The notes beneath the pieces are model-generated. The model had not been told where the DNA came from and made no database searches. It saw only the letters and a program-made list of their open reading frames with translations. A stretch of 64,000 bases of DNA from G963676095 sp963676095 (GTDB lineage: Bacteria; Bacteroidota; Bacteroidia; Bacteroidales; Prolixibacteraceae). The translations under genes were made by a program, and so were the position numbers. Below are positions 1-8,172 of this stretch, piece after piece; position 1 is the stretch's first letter, and each line of letters opens with the position of its first letter. Where the stretch lies: contig OY781040.1 of NCBI GenBank assembly GCA_963676095.1, positions 6,944,001-7,008,000 of the forward strand. The letters run 5' to 3'.

Positions 1-1
1 C

Positions 2-352
2 AATGCAAATAACAGATTGAATTATCAAAGATTGTTAAAGTATTATGATTTAATTGATAATCAAAACGATAAAGTTTGTTCGATTGTGTGTTTTTTAATA
101 CACCCGGACTATCGCAGACAAGGGATTGCGCAAAAAATCCTTAATAGAATCTGTACAGACTATTCCGATCAAGGCTATGACTTTATAGAGGCCTATCCTG
201 GAAAAGGAAATTTATCATGCGAAGGACATTATAGAGGTCCGATACAATTATATGAGAAATGCGATTTTAAGATAAAAAAGGAGTACGATGATTATTATGT
301 AATGAGAAAAAAATTAAATACCGAAGGAACACAAGAATTTCGATTGGAATAA
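2..352 (+). CDS. GNAT-family N-acetyltransferase, 5' end cut by the window edge
   Basis: The frame is open from the first base of the window (residues ANNRLNYQRLL before any start), so this is the C-terminal part of a longer protein. The segment VCFLIHPDYRRQGIA followed by AQKIL matches the acetyl-CoA-binding motif A of the GNAT fold (hydrophobic strand, then R/Q-x-x-G-x-A). The later FIEAYPG and YEKCDFK stretches fit the end of that fold. The family transfers an acetyl group from acetyl-CoA to an amine; the substrate cannot be told. A TTG at position 17 is an internal leucine rather than a likely start. Confidence 0.8.
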   Translation, partial: NANNRLNYQRLLKYYDLIDNQNDKVCSIVCFLIHPDYRRQGIAQKILNRICTDYSDQGYDFIEAYPGKGNLSCEGHYRGPIQLYEKCDFKIKKEYDDYYVMRKKLNTEGTQEFRLE

Positions 353-471
353 AGGTATTCCGGTTGACCCACAGCCGACATATAAAGGCGAAAAAATGAG
401 ATGCAGAATTTCAGCTAATTAATACCGGATATTTACATTGATGGATCAACCAGAAGTTTTCAATAAGATTC

Positions 472-1686
472 TCACAGCTTTTTAAAAGATGCTGATCTTT
501 TTTTATAGTAGCGCCTGGCTAAATACAAAAAAACAAGAATTAACGTTGCCAGAATCAGGTAAGCGAAAGACAACTGATACTGATTTTCCGGGTTAATACT
601 ATACGTAAGTCCGTAACTAAAAAACGAACACAGTACATACACCAATCCACCGATAAATCCGCCTGACAATCCGGCCATTTCCGGAAATCGTCCCAGACAG
701 TATGCGAAGTAATTATTGAATATAAATCCGGAACAAACATGAATAAGGAATGCAAAGCTGACCAGCGTAAAAATATTCGATGCTAAAGGTGCTGTAAGCA
801 GCATGGCAGCAACAAAAACAAACTGTATAGCATTACTTTTTCTGATTTTCGGGAAGAAAGGTTTGTGAATCATAGCTTTCCCGATGAAACCACCCGCCAT
901 CCACGCCATTCCCAGAATTAATGCCACATAACCTGCAATTACAGGAGAGAACCCCATTTTGTGTTCTATGATAAACGGAGATACTAACCCAAACAGGATT
1001 ACCATGGAATAGCAAAGTCCGCATAAAAGTATTCCGTATATAAAATCAGCCGTTTTCAGCATAACCTTATATTTTTTCCAGACAGAGGATAGTTTTAGTT
1101 CGTGATAATGTTTAATGGTTTCTCCCGAGAAAAACAGTTCCAGCACTAAAATGATGAAGGTATAAATTGCAAGAAAAGCAAAGCAGGCCCTCCAGTTGAT
1201 CAAATGCTCCAGGTAGCCGCCAATAAACGGCGCAATGATAGGACCAAGCGACCAGACAATACTCATGATGCTGAGATAATGCTTTAGTTTTTCTCCCTCA
1301 TGAACATCTATAAATAAGGCCCGCTTAGCTGTCACAATAGCACCGGCACTGATCCCCTGAACAAAACGGGCTGCGAGGATTACTGTAACAGAGTCGCTCA
1401 TGATGATGATGATGTTGGTCGCTATAAAGACCAACATCGTAACCACGTTGAATTTAAACCGGCCCCAGGCATCTACCAAAGCGCCCGATATAAACTGTGA
1501 CAAGCCATAACTTAACAGGAATATCGGAATGCTTAGCCGGATGATACTTCCGGTACTGTGCAGCTCTTTGACCATGGACGGTAAAGACGGAATAAAAATA
1601 TCCGTAGCAATGCCGGAAAGCGGGATAATAGCCAATGCCAGATAAGTGGCAATTTGTTTGTGAGAAGGATTTAGTTTTCTGAACAT
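472..1686 (-). CDS. MFS drug-resistance transporter, Bcr/CflA family
   Basis: A 404-aa polytopic inner-membrane protein with about 12 hydrophobic segments. The N-terminal DIFIPSLP segment, the SQFISGALVDAWGRF loop (MFS motif A region between TM2 and TM3) and ARFVQGISAGA in TM4 are typical of the Bcr/CflA drug:proton antiporters. Length fits the family. It lies 80 bp downstream of an AraC-type regulator on the same strand and is probably its target or co-transcribed partner. The exported compound is unknown. Confidence 0.85.
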   Translation of the reverse strand: MFRKLNPSHKQIATYLALAIIPLSGIATDIFIPSLPSMVKELHSTGSIIRLSIPIFLLSYGLSQFISGALVDAWGRFKFNVVTMLVFIATNIIIIMSDSVTVILAARFVQGISAGAIVTAKRALFIDVHEGEKLKHYLSIMSIVWSLGPIIAPFIGGYLEHLINWRACFAFLAIYTFIILVLELFFSGETIKHYHELKLSSVWKKYKVMLKTADFIYGILLCGLCYSMVILFGLVSPFIIEHKMGFSPVIAGYVALILGMAWMAGGFIGKAMIHKPFFPKIRKSNAIQFVFVAAMLLTAPLASNIFTLVSFAFLIHVCSGFIFNNYFAYCLGRFPEMAGLSGGFIGGLVYVLCSFFSYGLTYSINPENQYQLSFAYLILATLILVFLYLARRYYKKRSASFKKL

Positions 1687-1765
1687 AACTCGTATTAATT
1701 TCTGTGCAAAAGTAAACCCTTAACAAGTATGGCGATTGTACAGAAGAAACGACTTATGTTGTAAA

Positions 1766-2602
1766 TCAAACATTTTTCAATCTTAAGCTACCGGGGGTAT
1801 TTCCCGTTTGCTTTTTGTAGAACTGATTGAAGTACGAAGTGTTTTCAAAACCCAACGCATAGGAGATTTGCGCAATACTCCAGTCAGAATGTTCCAAAAA
1901 TTCATTCGCCTTGGAAATAAACTGCTCCGCAATGAGTAAACTTGTGGTCTTTCCGGTCGACTTTTTCAATACCCGGTTTAAATGATTAACATGAACGGAT
2001 AGTGCGTCGGAATAGGCTGCCGGAGTTTTTAACAGGACAGGATTATCGTAGTCCAGCAACTGAAACTGATCTTCCAGTAATTTGAAAAAACGGGTGCTCA
2101 ACTGATCCTTGCGAATCTGTTTGGAGTCAACTACCTCCGGACATTTCGGCAATATTTCGTAAATGATAAGCTGAATAAGTACAAATACCTTTTCTTCTGA
2201 AAACTGGTAATCGGCTGCCAGCGTCTCCTTTATATCCCTGAAATAATTTTCCAGTTTCGGTAATTGTTGTTCATCCGGAAATATGACTTTTTGTTTACCG
2301 GGTTGAAAAACCGAAAAGCTCAAAAGTTTCCGGTTGTTCCTGCAGGCAAAAGTTTCATTAAAAACACAACGGTAACTGTCATCCATCGGTTCATAAGACT
2401 GCCATGCATAAGGAGTTTGGGGTTCCGTGAAGATTATCGCAGGCCGGTCTATCATCACCGTTTTTTCAGCATAGATAATCTTCGCTTTGTTTTTACACAG
2501 TGTTATTTTGTAATAATCCCTATTGCTGAAAGGGACATAACTAGCACATTGTACCCCGCTAAAATTAGTTACATTTCTATGTTGAAAGTTATAAGTATTC
2601 AT
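1766..2602 (-). CDS. AraC-family transcriptional regulator
   Basis: A 278-aa protein whose C-terminal about 100 residues form a double helix-turn-helix: SVHVNHLNRVLKKSTGK in the first HTH, and SIAQISYALGFENTSYFNQF followed by a TGNTPGSLR ending in the second, the AraC signature. The N-terminal part is a probable effector-sensing beta-barrel (ligand unknown). It precedes the Bcr/CflA efflux gene on the same strand, suggesting control of that pump. Confidence 0.88.
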   Translation of the reverse strand: MNTYNFQHRNVTNFSGVQCASYVPFSNRDYYKITLCKNKAKIIYAEKTVMIDRPAIIFTEPQTPYAWQSYEPMDDSYRCVFNETFACRNNRKLLSFSVFQPGKQKVIFPDEQQLPKLENYFRDIKETLAADYQFSEEKVFVLIQLIIYEILPKCPEVVDSKQIRKDQLSTRFFKLLEDQFQLLDYDNPVLLKTPAAYSDALSVHVNHLNRVLKKSTGKTTSLLIAEQFISKANEFLEHSDWSIAQISYALGFENTSYFNQFYKKQTGNTPGSLRLKNV

Positions 2603-2932
2603 ATCAACAGGTTATAATATTCAAACATTTTACATATTTAGGCAAAGTTAAGCAAACTATCCGCATTTGTTCGATAAAAAGGTTTCTGTGCTTTCCCTAT
2701 CCATTGTGAATTGAGCGGAATAGTCGTTTTTCCAGTTCTATGTTCAAAAATTGCCTGGGTTAAACTATTTTTGGCAATTAAACCAAATGATTCAAAAACA
2801 ATGAAGAACGACGGTCATAAAACTGTTTACCGGCCCGGGATAAAGCCCGATTTGACGCCTCCGGAGATTGTTTTTAAAAAGACTGCCGTTGAGAAGGATT
2901 ATCATGGCAAAACATAAACACACAGAAAATAA
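2603..2932. other. Intergenic region between divergent AraC and histidine-kinase genes
   Basis: About 330 bp. It must contain the divergent promoters. A 38-codon frame (2801-2917, starting MKNDGHKTVY) ends just before the histidine-kinase start; I do not recognise the peptide and cannot support it as a gene. No repeat or strong hairpin was seen. Confidence 0.4.
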
Positions 2933-4231
2933 ATGATAAGATTTATTCAGAAGATCCAAAATTGTGGGATTAATTCCGCAACAGATTTAGAAACAATAAA
3001 AAGGGTCCGCTTAGTCAACTCGATGTCAATTATGACAATTATAATAGCAGTTAGTTTTGTTATCTGTTCATTTCTGTACAATTGGCCATTATCAGCAAAA
3101 ATATCCTTACCAATCATGACTGCATTTACATTTATTCCTGTTGCTTTAAACCGGTTGAAAAAATTTTCTGCATCAGGCCTGTTCTTTATTTTTTCTTCTT
3201 ATGCTATCATAATCAGCCTTTCAATACTATTTGGTCCGGAACTTCATTTTCAGTATTATCTAATTGGAGGCATCGGAATTCCTTTAATTTTTCTTGGAAA
3301 AGAAATCGGGATTAAAAGAATATTTCTTTCGGTGGTTGCAATACCATTTTGGATTTACCTTGAATGGCATTTTTCTGTTTTTGAACCATTTATTGCTATT
3401 AATGAAACCTATCATTATCCGGTACGTTTAATAAACGACCTTCTGGTATTTTTAACAGTATTTAGCGTTGCATTCTTTTTTGTAAAAGAAAGCAACTCTC
3501 ATTTAGAAAAAATCAGGAAGAAAACGATACAACTGGAAGAAATAAATAAGCAGCTAGAACAATTTTCACATATTGTTTCACATGATCTCAAGAATCCTCT
3601 AGGGAATATATGGTTATTAATTCAATTGGCAAAAGAGGAACATTCGGACAAGATGAGTGCAGAATTAAAAGAACTTTGTTCATATATCGAGGATAGTTCC
3701 AAACATTCCATTGATTTAATTTCTTCAATCCTGGAATATTCCAGGGCAGGGAATGCGAAAGTGAAAATTACATCATTTGGGTTAAGTGAATTGCTCGATA
3801 AGATTAAAACCTTTATTGAAATACCCGATGGCTTTAAAATTCAATACGATACAAATTTACCGGTCATAACGGGCTCATACATCCAGCTTGAACAAGTTCT
3901 CTCAAATCTGATAGGGAATGCAATTAAGTATCACGATAAAGCAAACGGGTTAATAAAAATAACCCTTGAACAATCAGTTGATAATGAAATTAAGATCCTT
4001 GTCACTGATGATGGGCCCGGAATAAATGAAAAATATCATGATTCGATATTCAATCTGTTTGAGACCGTTGCTGAAACGAAACGGGCAGACAGCACCGGCG
4101 TAGGTCTGGCCATTGTAAAAAAATTAGTTGAACAGTCAGGTGGTAAGCTCGGGGTAATCTCTGATTCAGGTAAAGGGTCTACTTTTTGGTTTACATGGCC
4201 TGTTGATTTAAGAAAGAGAAAACAGTTTTAA
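2933..4231 (+). CDS. Membrane-bound sensor histidine kinase
   Basis: A 432-aa protein. Residues about 30-185 hold six hydrophobic helices (an MASE-like or 7TM-like sensor without a periplasmic domain). A coiled linker (about 188-212) leads to the HisKA helix with phosphoacceptor His217 in FSHIVSHDLKNPLGN. The ATPase domain shows the N box (NLIGNAIKYH, about 325-334), G1 box DDGPGI (359-364) and G2 box TGVGLAI (388-394), ending with GKGSTFWF. All catalytic boxes look intact. No response regulator is adjacent, so it is an orphan kinase here; the signal is unknown. Confidence 0.9.
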   Translation: MIRFIQKIQNCGINSATDLETIKRVRLVNSMSIMTIIIAVSFVICSFLYNWPLSAKISLPIMTAFTFIPVALNRLKKFSASGLFFIFSSYAIIISLSILFGPELHFQYYLIGGIGIPLIFLGKEIGIKRIFLSVVAIPFWIYLEWHFSVFEPFIAINETYHYPVRLINDLLVFLTVFSVAFFFVKESNSHLEKIRKKTIQLEEINKQLEQFSHIVSHDLKNPLGNIWLLIQLAKEEHSDKMSAELKELCSYIEDSSKHSIDLISSILEYSRAGNAKVKITSFGLSELLDKIKTFIEIPDGFKIQYDTNLPVITGSYIQLEQVLSNLIGNAIKYHDKANGLIKITLEQSVDNEIKILVTDDGPGINEKYHDSIFNLFETVAETKRADSTGVGLAIVKKLVEQSGGKLGVISDSGKGSTFWFTWPVDLRKRKQF

Positions 4232-4321
4232 AACATTAAGTTTTCTTGCTGACAAGGGATAGCTAATTCCAATAAGGCTATTTCGCATAAGATTTTTAAT
4301 TTTGAAGAATTCAAAAGATAA

Positions 4322-4507
4322 ACATGGCACCTCCTTTATCAGGATGAGATACATGGAGGACTAATTGAATCGTGGGGCCGTGGAATAGAAAAAGTAAGAA
4401 ATGAATGCCTTCACCATGGAGTACCGTTCCCTGAATTTGAATATGAGGCATCATCATTCAAATGTGCATTATATGGAGGAGATTTTACATACACATTTAT
4501 AATCTGA
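4322..4507 (+). pseudogene. C-terminal remnant of an AlbA_2 / RecG-like ATP-binding protein
   Basis: A frame with no start codon encodes GGLIESWGRGIEKVRNEC, then HHGVPFPEFEYEASSFKC, ending at TGA 4505-4507. The E-x-W-G-R-G-I-x-x-I/V...C...G-x-P-x-P-E-F pattern is the conserved end of the AlbA_2 (Schlafen-type) / HATPase_c_4 proteins, often annotated as ATP-dependent DNA helicase RecG-like or transcriptional regulators. The several hundred upstream residues expected are absent, so this is a deletion remnant. It ends a few bases before the DJ-1/PfpI start. Confidence 0.75.
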
Positions 4508-4512
4508 TTGCT

Positions 4513-5088
4513 ATGAAAAAGGTATTATTACTGTTAGCTGATGGTTTTGAGACATTCGAGGCAAGCGTATTTATTGATGTCATTGGCTGGAATTTTGTAG
4601 AAGGAGACTGTTCGACAGAATTGTTTACCTGTGGATTAAAAAAGGAGATTAAAAGTTCATTTAATCAACGGTTTATTGTCGACTATCTGATCAGTGAGAT
4701 TGATATTAGCTCGTTCGATGCATTGGCTATTCCCGGTGGATTTGAGGTCTATGGTTTTTATAAAGATGCCTATGATGACCAATTTCTCGATTTAATCCGG
4801 GGTTTTAAGGCAAATAATAAAATAATTGCATCAATATGTGTCGGAGCTTTGCCTTTGGGAAAAAGCGGCATTTTGAAAGACAAAAAGGGGACAACCTATA
4901 ATAGTGCTATCCGGCGGGAAGCATTACGCGAATTTGGTGTTAATGTGATAAATCAATCTGTTGTGATGGATGATAATATAATTACATCCTGGAATCCATC
5001 AACAGCAGTAGATGTTGCTTTATTATTGTTGGAGCATCTGACAACCAGGAGTAATGCAGACAAGGTCCGCCTGTTAATGGGATTTTGA
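4513..5088 (+). CDS. DJ-1/PfpI family protein
   Basis: A 191-aa cytosolic protein. I start at 4513 (MKKVLLLLADGFETFEA) because this gives the family's canonical first strand; the longer frame from 4462 overlaps the remnant above. The glutamate in DGFETFEA and the nucleophile-elbow cysteine in IASICVGALPLGKSG match the DJ-1/PfpI active site (Glu/Cys), and ALAIPGGFEVYGF is the usual oxyanion loop. Members act as chaperones, deglycases or amidases; specificity is not readable. It is followed 19 bp later by an ABM-domain protein, a likely two-gene transcript. Confidence 0.87.
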   Translation: MKKVLLLLADGFETFEASVFIDVIGWNFVEGDCSTELFTCGLKKEIKSSFNQRFIVDYLISEIDISSFDALAIPGGFEVYGFYKDAYDDQFLDLIRGFKANNKIIASICVGALPLGKSGILKDKKGTTYNSAIRREALREFGVNVINQSVVMDDNIITSWNPSTAVDVALLLLEHLTTRSNADKVRLLMGF

Positions 5089-5107
5089 CGTAATAATAAG
5101 GATAAAC

Positions 5108-5428
5108 ATGATTGCAAATACTCCCCACCCCCCCTATTTTGCTGTTATATTCAGCTCCATAAGGACTGAGATTGATAACGGATATGATAATATGGCCCGC
5201 CAAATGCTCGAATTAGCAAAGCAACAAGATGGATTTCTTGGAGTTGAGAGCGCCAGAAGCGAAATCGGAATAACAGTTTCCTATTGGAGGGATTTAGAGT
5301 CAATACAAAGATGGAAGAATAATGCTGAACATATAATTGCAAGGAATAGTGGCCGGGATATTTGGTACAGGTCGTTTAAAACGAGAATTGCCAAAGTTGA
5401 GTCAGATTACGATTTTAAGAAAATATAA
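5108..5428 (+). CDS. ABM-domain (antibiotic biosynthesis monooxygenase) protein
   Basis: A 106-aa protein with the small ferredoxin-like ABM fold: YFAVIFSSIRTE at the start, then MLELAKQQDGFLGVESAR, ITVSYWRDLESIQRWK and WYRSFKTRIAKVE, closely following the pattern of the widespread YhgC/ABM proteins. The family forms dimers that bind heme or oxidise small quinol-like molecules; many members have no known substrate. It follows the DJ-1/PfpI gene. Codons 6-9 include a C-rich run (CCCCACCCCCCC), a potential slippage site. Confidence 0.88.
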   Translation: MIANTPHPPYFAVIFSSIRTEIDNGYDNMARQMLELAKQQDGFLGVESARSEIGITVSYWRDLESIQRWKNNAEHIIARNSGRDIWYRSFKTRIAKVESDYDFKKI

Positions 5429-5645
5429 AAGAACGGTTTTCTCTTTGATTTCATCGTCAATTATTATGAAAGCAATTTTTATAACAAACAATGGCTAAGC
5501 ATTATTGATAATGACACAACCGGTTCCGGTTCAGTATCAGATATAAACTTTATCCTGATTGATTGCTAATTCATTTTTTTTACTTATATTTAACACTGTT
5601 TTAATGATGATAATTAAAACTCAATACAGAGATGAGTAAGCGGTA

Positions 5646-5712
5646 AAGCCTGTTTCACGACAGCTTATGCGCTTCGGCGGTGAATGGCTGGTCCGTTCAC
5701 CGTGTTGTTTTT
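5646..5712 (+). ncRNA. Putative structured leader RNA upstream of the unknown two-gene module
   Basis: Three consecutive hairpins can be read on the plus strand: AAG-C-CTGT / ACAGCTT (5646-5666, one bulge), CGC-TTCG-GCG with a UUCG tetraloop (5670-5679), and CGGTGAA / TTCACCG (5678-5684 with 5696-5702) followed by a T-rich run GTTGTTTTT. The second and third share two bases and may be alternatives. The last hairpin plus T run resembles an intrinsic terminator or attenuator 20 bases before the next start codon. It matches no RNA family I recognise. Confidence 0.35.
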
Positions 5713-5732
5713 ATTCAATAACACGTTAAATT

Positions 5733-6770
5733 ATGAACGTCGAAATCTATTTCCCGTTTATCGATTGCCGGAGGCTCATTGAAGAAGAGGATAATTTAGT
5801 TGTTAAGAATCCGGCCTGGCCCGATCCGTCCGGTGGCTTTCTCCGTTGCATGGGGGGAATCAGGTATTTTGATAAAAAAAGGAACGTAGACAGCAATCAA
5901 GGGCACATTAACAGAGGATTGAAACTTACCGGGAATTACATAGCCGGCCTTACCGGATTAAAGCGCACACTCGATTTTCCTTTTGGCAATAATATGTTTG
6001 GCGTTTATATCTTATCCTTTACTTTCCAGAAAAAGAGTTTTAAACAGTCATCTCCATTGGAAATATTTAGCTATTTCCAGAATAAAATCCTGTTTAATGT
6101 CAGGAATCTTGTAACCGATAAAACAGATCTGTTACTGCCGTCCTTGCCAGAATATCTGAAAAAGCAATATTACTGGGCGACACGCAGGCTGGTCAAAGGT
6201 CCCGGCAAGCATAAACCGAAGTTATATAAAACGGACTCTCAAGGGCAAATTAAGATACAAAATATGCAGAACGAATTGGAACTCATTAAATTTACAGATC
6301 CATATTTTGTCATCGAATCAACCAGCAGTTATTGTACCGGCAAGGATAAGGCTTTCGGCAAATATTTAAGTTTTGGTTTTACTTCTGCCGGCCATACCTT
6401 TCGTGACGGTTTTAATATTTTTCATCTTATACGCCCGTGGTACGCCCAAAGCATACATAAAGAAAGGTTTGACCTTTTTAAGCAATCGCTTATTCGGCAC
6501 ACCCTGTTCTTGAATGTGCTTTACCAGTCATGTGAATTTTCTGAATTTAAGACATTTAATACATCGCCGCATTATATTGGTTTAATTAATAAACAATTAG
6601 ACTATATTTACGATAAAGATATGGATACATTTTTTAAGGAATGGAGCAAATTTTACAAAAAGAAATACCCGGGAAGGATCACCAGTCTCATCCGGAAACT
6701 GGATGGATTACTGGGAACAAACAATATGATCTCTCAGTCAATAAGCGATATGTTTAACCTTGATACCTAA
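5733..6770 (+). CDS. Protein of unknown function (345 aa), first gene of a two-gene module
   Basis: I do not recognise this protein. It is predicted soluble: no signal peptide and no clear membrane helix. The N-terminus NVEIYFPFIDCRRLIEEED and the block WPDPSGGFLRCMGGIRYFD look like a conserved head; the C-terminal third (FKQSLIRHTLFLNVLYQSCE to SLIRKLDGLLG) is helical and basic. It starts 20 bases after the structured leader, and its stop is followed 5 bases later by a small membrane protein gene, so the two are almost surely co-expressed. A soluble-sensor plus membrane-partner arrangement would fit a stress or defence module, but that is inference. Confidence 0.75.
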   Translation: MNVEIYFPFIDCRRLIEEEDNLVVKNPAWPDPSGGFLRCMGGIRYFDKKRNVDSNQGHINRGLKLTGNYIAGLTGLKRTLDFPFGNNMFGVYILSFTFQKKSFKQSSPLEIFSYFQNKILFNVRNLVTDKTDLLLPSLPEYLKKQYYWATRRLVKGPGKHKPKLYKTDSQGQIKIQNMQNELELIKFTDPYFVIESTSSYCTGKDKAFGKYLSFGFTSAGHTFRDGFNIFHLIRPWYAQSIHKERFDLFKQSLIRHTLFLNVLYQSCEFSEFKTFNTSPHYIGLINKQLDYIYDKDMDTFFKEWSKFYKKKYPGRITSLIRKLDGLLGTNNMISQSISDMFNLDT

Positions 6771-6775
6771 ATACG

Positions 6776-7138
6776 ATGTCCGATCCGGTCAAAACCCAAA
6801 AAGAAAAAGAACTGATTAAGATAAAAGAAAACAGTTTACAGGCCAGCGAAGTAATGCGTAAGGTTGTAACGTCTCTTATCCTTACCGTTTTTGGCCTTGC
6901 CTTTAAGGATTCGAATTTTAACTTTTCGTCCGACTATCTTATCTGGTCGTTCCTCTGTTTAATTATTTATTTTGCATTTGATTTGCTGGAATACCTGATT
7001 TCGGTTATATGTGCCCAGCAACGCGTTAAAACAGCTACTGAGCTAAAATTCAGATTTACTTTTTTCTATGGCAAGTTTGTTTTTGCAGCCATCGGTTTGA
7101 TCTTAATCCTGATTGAACTTGCAAGCCGCTTAAAATAA
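6776..7138 (+). CDS. Small membrane protein of unknown function (120 aa), second gene of the module
   Basis: A charged N-terminal helix (KEKELIKIKENSLQ) precedes three hydrophobic segments: about residues 27-43, 52-74 and 97-115. No catalytic motif is visible. It starts 5 bases after the preceding stop codon, indicating a tight operon with the 345-aa protein. I do not recognise the family. The layout (cytosolic protein plus small three-helix membrane protein) is consistent with a membrane-anchored complex or effector; nothing in the sequence proves it. Confidence 0.72.
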   Translation: MSDPVKTQKEKELIKIKENSLQASEVMRKVVTSLILTVFGLAFKDSNFNFSSDYLIWSFLCLIIYFAFDLLEYLISVICAQQRVKTATELKFRFTFFYGKFVFAAIGLILILIELASRLK

Positions 7139-7169
7139 GTTTCTTAGTTTATGAACAAGGGCCTCAGCT

Positions 7170-8048
7170 ATGAACTCCAATGAAAATATAAAACTACATA
7201 CCCTTTCCGGTAAATTTAATCTGAGCCATACGAGTTTTGGCATACAATCCATAAATCCAGACGCGCATAAAAGTAAGCCCAAACACCAAAGCGGTCCTCA
7301 CAAACATGATTCTTATTTCATCAAGTATATTATTGAGGGATACGGAACCCATAGTATCGACTTTATGGATTATGAAGTACAGCCTTATTCTGTATTTTTG
7401 ATGGCTCCGGGCCAGGTCCACTCATTTGACATGTTTAACGTTAAAGGATTCATTATCTACTTTAAAACCGAAATGGTCGGAATAAAGGATTTGCCTTTCT
7501 TTAACCATTCATTTAGTACACCCGCATTATATCTTGAAAGTAAAGATGAATTTGCCGATTGGATTTTTCATTCATTATCATATGAATATCAACACAATAA
7601 TTTTGCAAAAAATGAATTAATAAAAGCTCAGCTGCAGTCATTGCTAATTTTAATGACACGCAGATATCTTCAACAAAAAGATAAACCCGGCATTTCACTT
7701 CCCAGGCATGTTGAAATTATCAAAAAGCTGAATCACCTGATCGACATGCATTTTATTGATCAGCGGAATATCTCATTCTACTCGGACACCCTAAATATTT
7801 CATCCCGTCAGCTGAACAATATTTTAAAGGAAAACATGGGCAAATCAATCTCAGCATTAGTCCATCAGCGAATATTAATTGAAGCGAAAAGACTGTTAAG
7901 CTACACCGATAAGACGATTTCAGAAATTGCATATGAACTTAATTTTTCCGATAAAACCTATTTCCATAAATTTTTTAGGGTAAACGAGAACCTTACACCT
8001 GAGGCTTTCCGGAAAAAGATATCTACGAGCAACAGCGATATTTCCTGA
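7170..8048 (+). CDS. AraC-family transcriptional regulator with N-terminal cupin-like domain
   Basis: A 292-aa protein. The N-terminal half has the AraC_binding cupin pattern (SGPHKHDSYFIKYIIEGYG and YSVFLMAPGQVHSF). The C-terminal half carries the two HTH units: FYSDTLNISSRQLNNILKE and ISEIAYELNFSDKTYFHKFF, ending NLTPEAFRKK. Cupin-type AraC regulators usually bind small molecules. It lies 32 bp after the unknown membrane protein and 124 bp before an SLC13-type transporter, either of which may be its target. Confidence 0.88.
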   Translation: MNSNENIKLHTLSGKFNLSHTSFGIQSINPDAHKSKPKHQSGPHKHDSYFIKYIIEGYGTHSIDFMDYEVQPYSVFLMAPGQVHSFDMFNVKGFIIYFKTEMVGIKDLPFFNHSFSTPALYLESKDEFADWIFHSLSYEYQHNNFAKNELIKAQLQSLLILMTRRYLQQKDKPGISLPRHVEIIKKLNHLIDMHFIDQRNISFYSDTLNISSRQLNNILKENMGKSISALVHQRILIEAKRLLSYTDKTISEIAYELNFSDKTYFHKFFRVNENLTPEAFRKKISTSNSDIS

Positions 8049-8172
8049 TAGTATACCATCATTACCTGTTATTATATCCCAGCTGTTTTTCAGGCCTTTA
8101 ATTTTACACCGGCAAAAGATGGATTGGTAAAATTAATCTTTGGGAGAATAGTGTATAATTGAATTGGTCCGT

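Noticed and set aside
2801..2917. 38-codon frame before the histidine kinase (MKNDGHKTVYRP)
   Set aside because: No recognised similarity and no strong start context; left as intergenic.
5429..5569. Open stretch after the ABM gene stop in the same frame (KNGFLFDFIVNYYES)
   Set aside because: Starts right after a stop with no start codon and resembles nothing known; ABM proteins normally end at the stop seen.
5646..5712. Retron-type msr/msd RNA
   Set aside because: There is no reverse transcriptase with a YADD-type motif in the adjacent genes.
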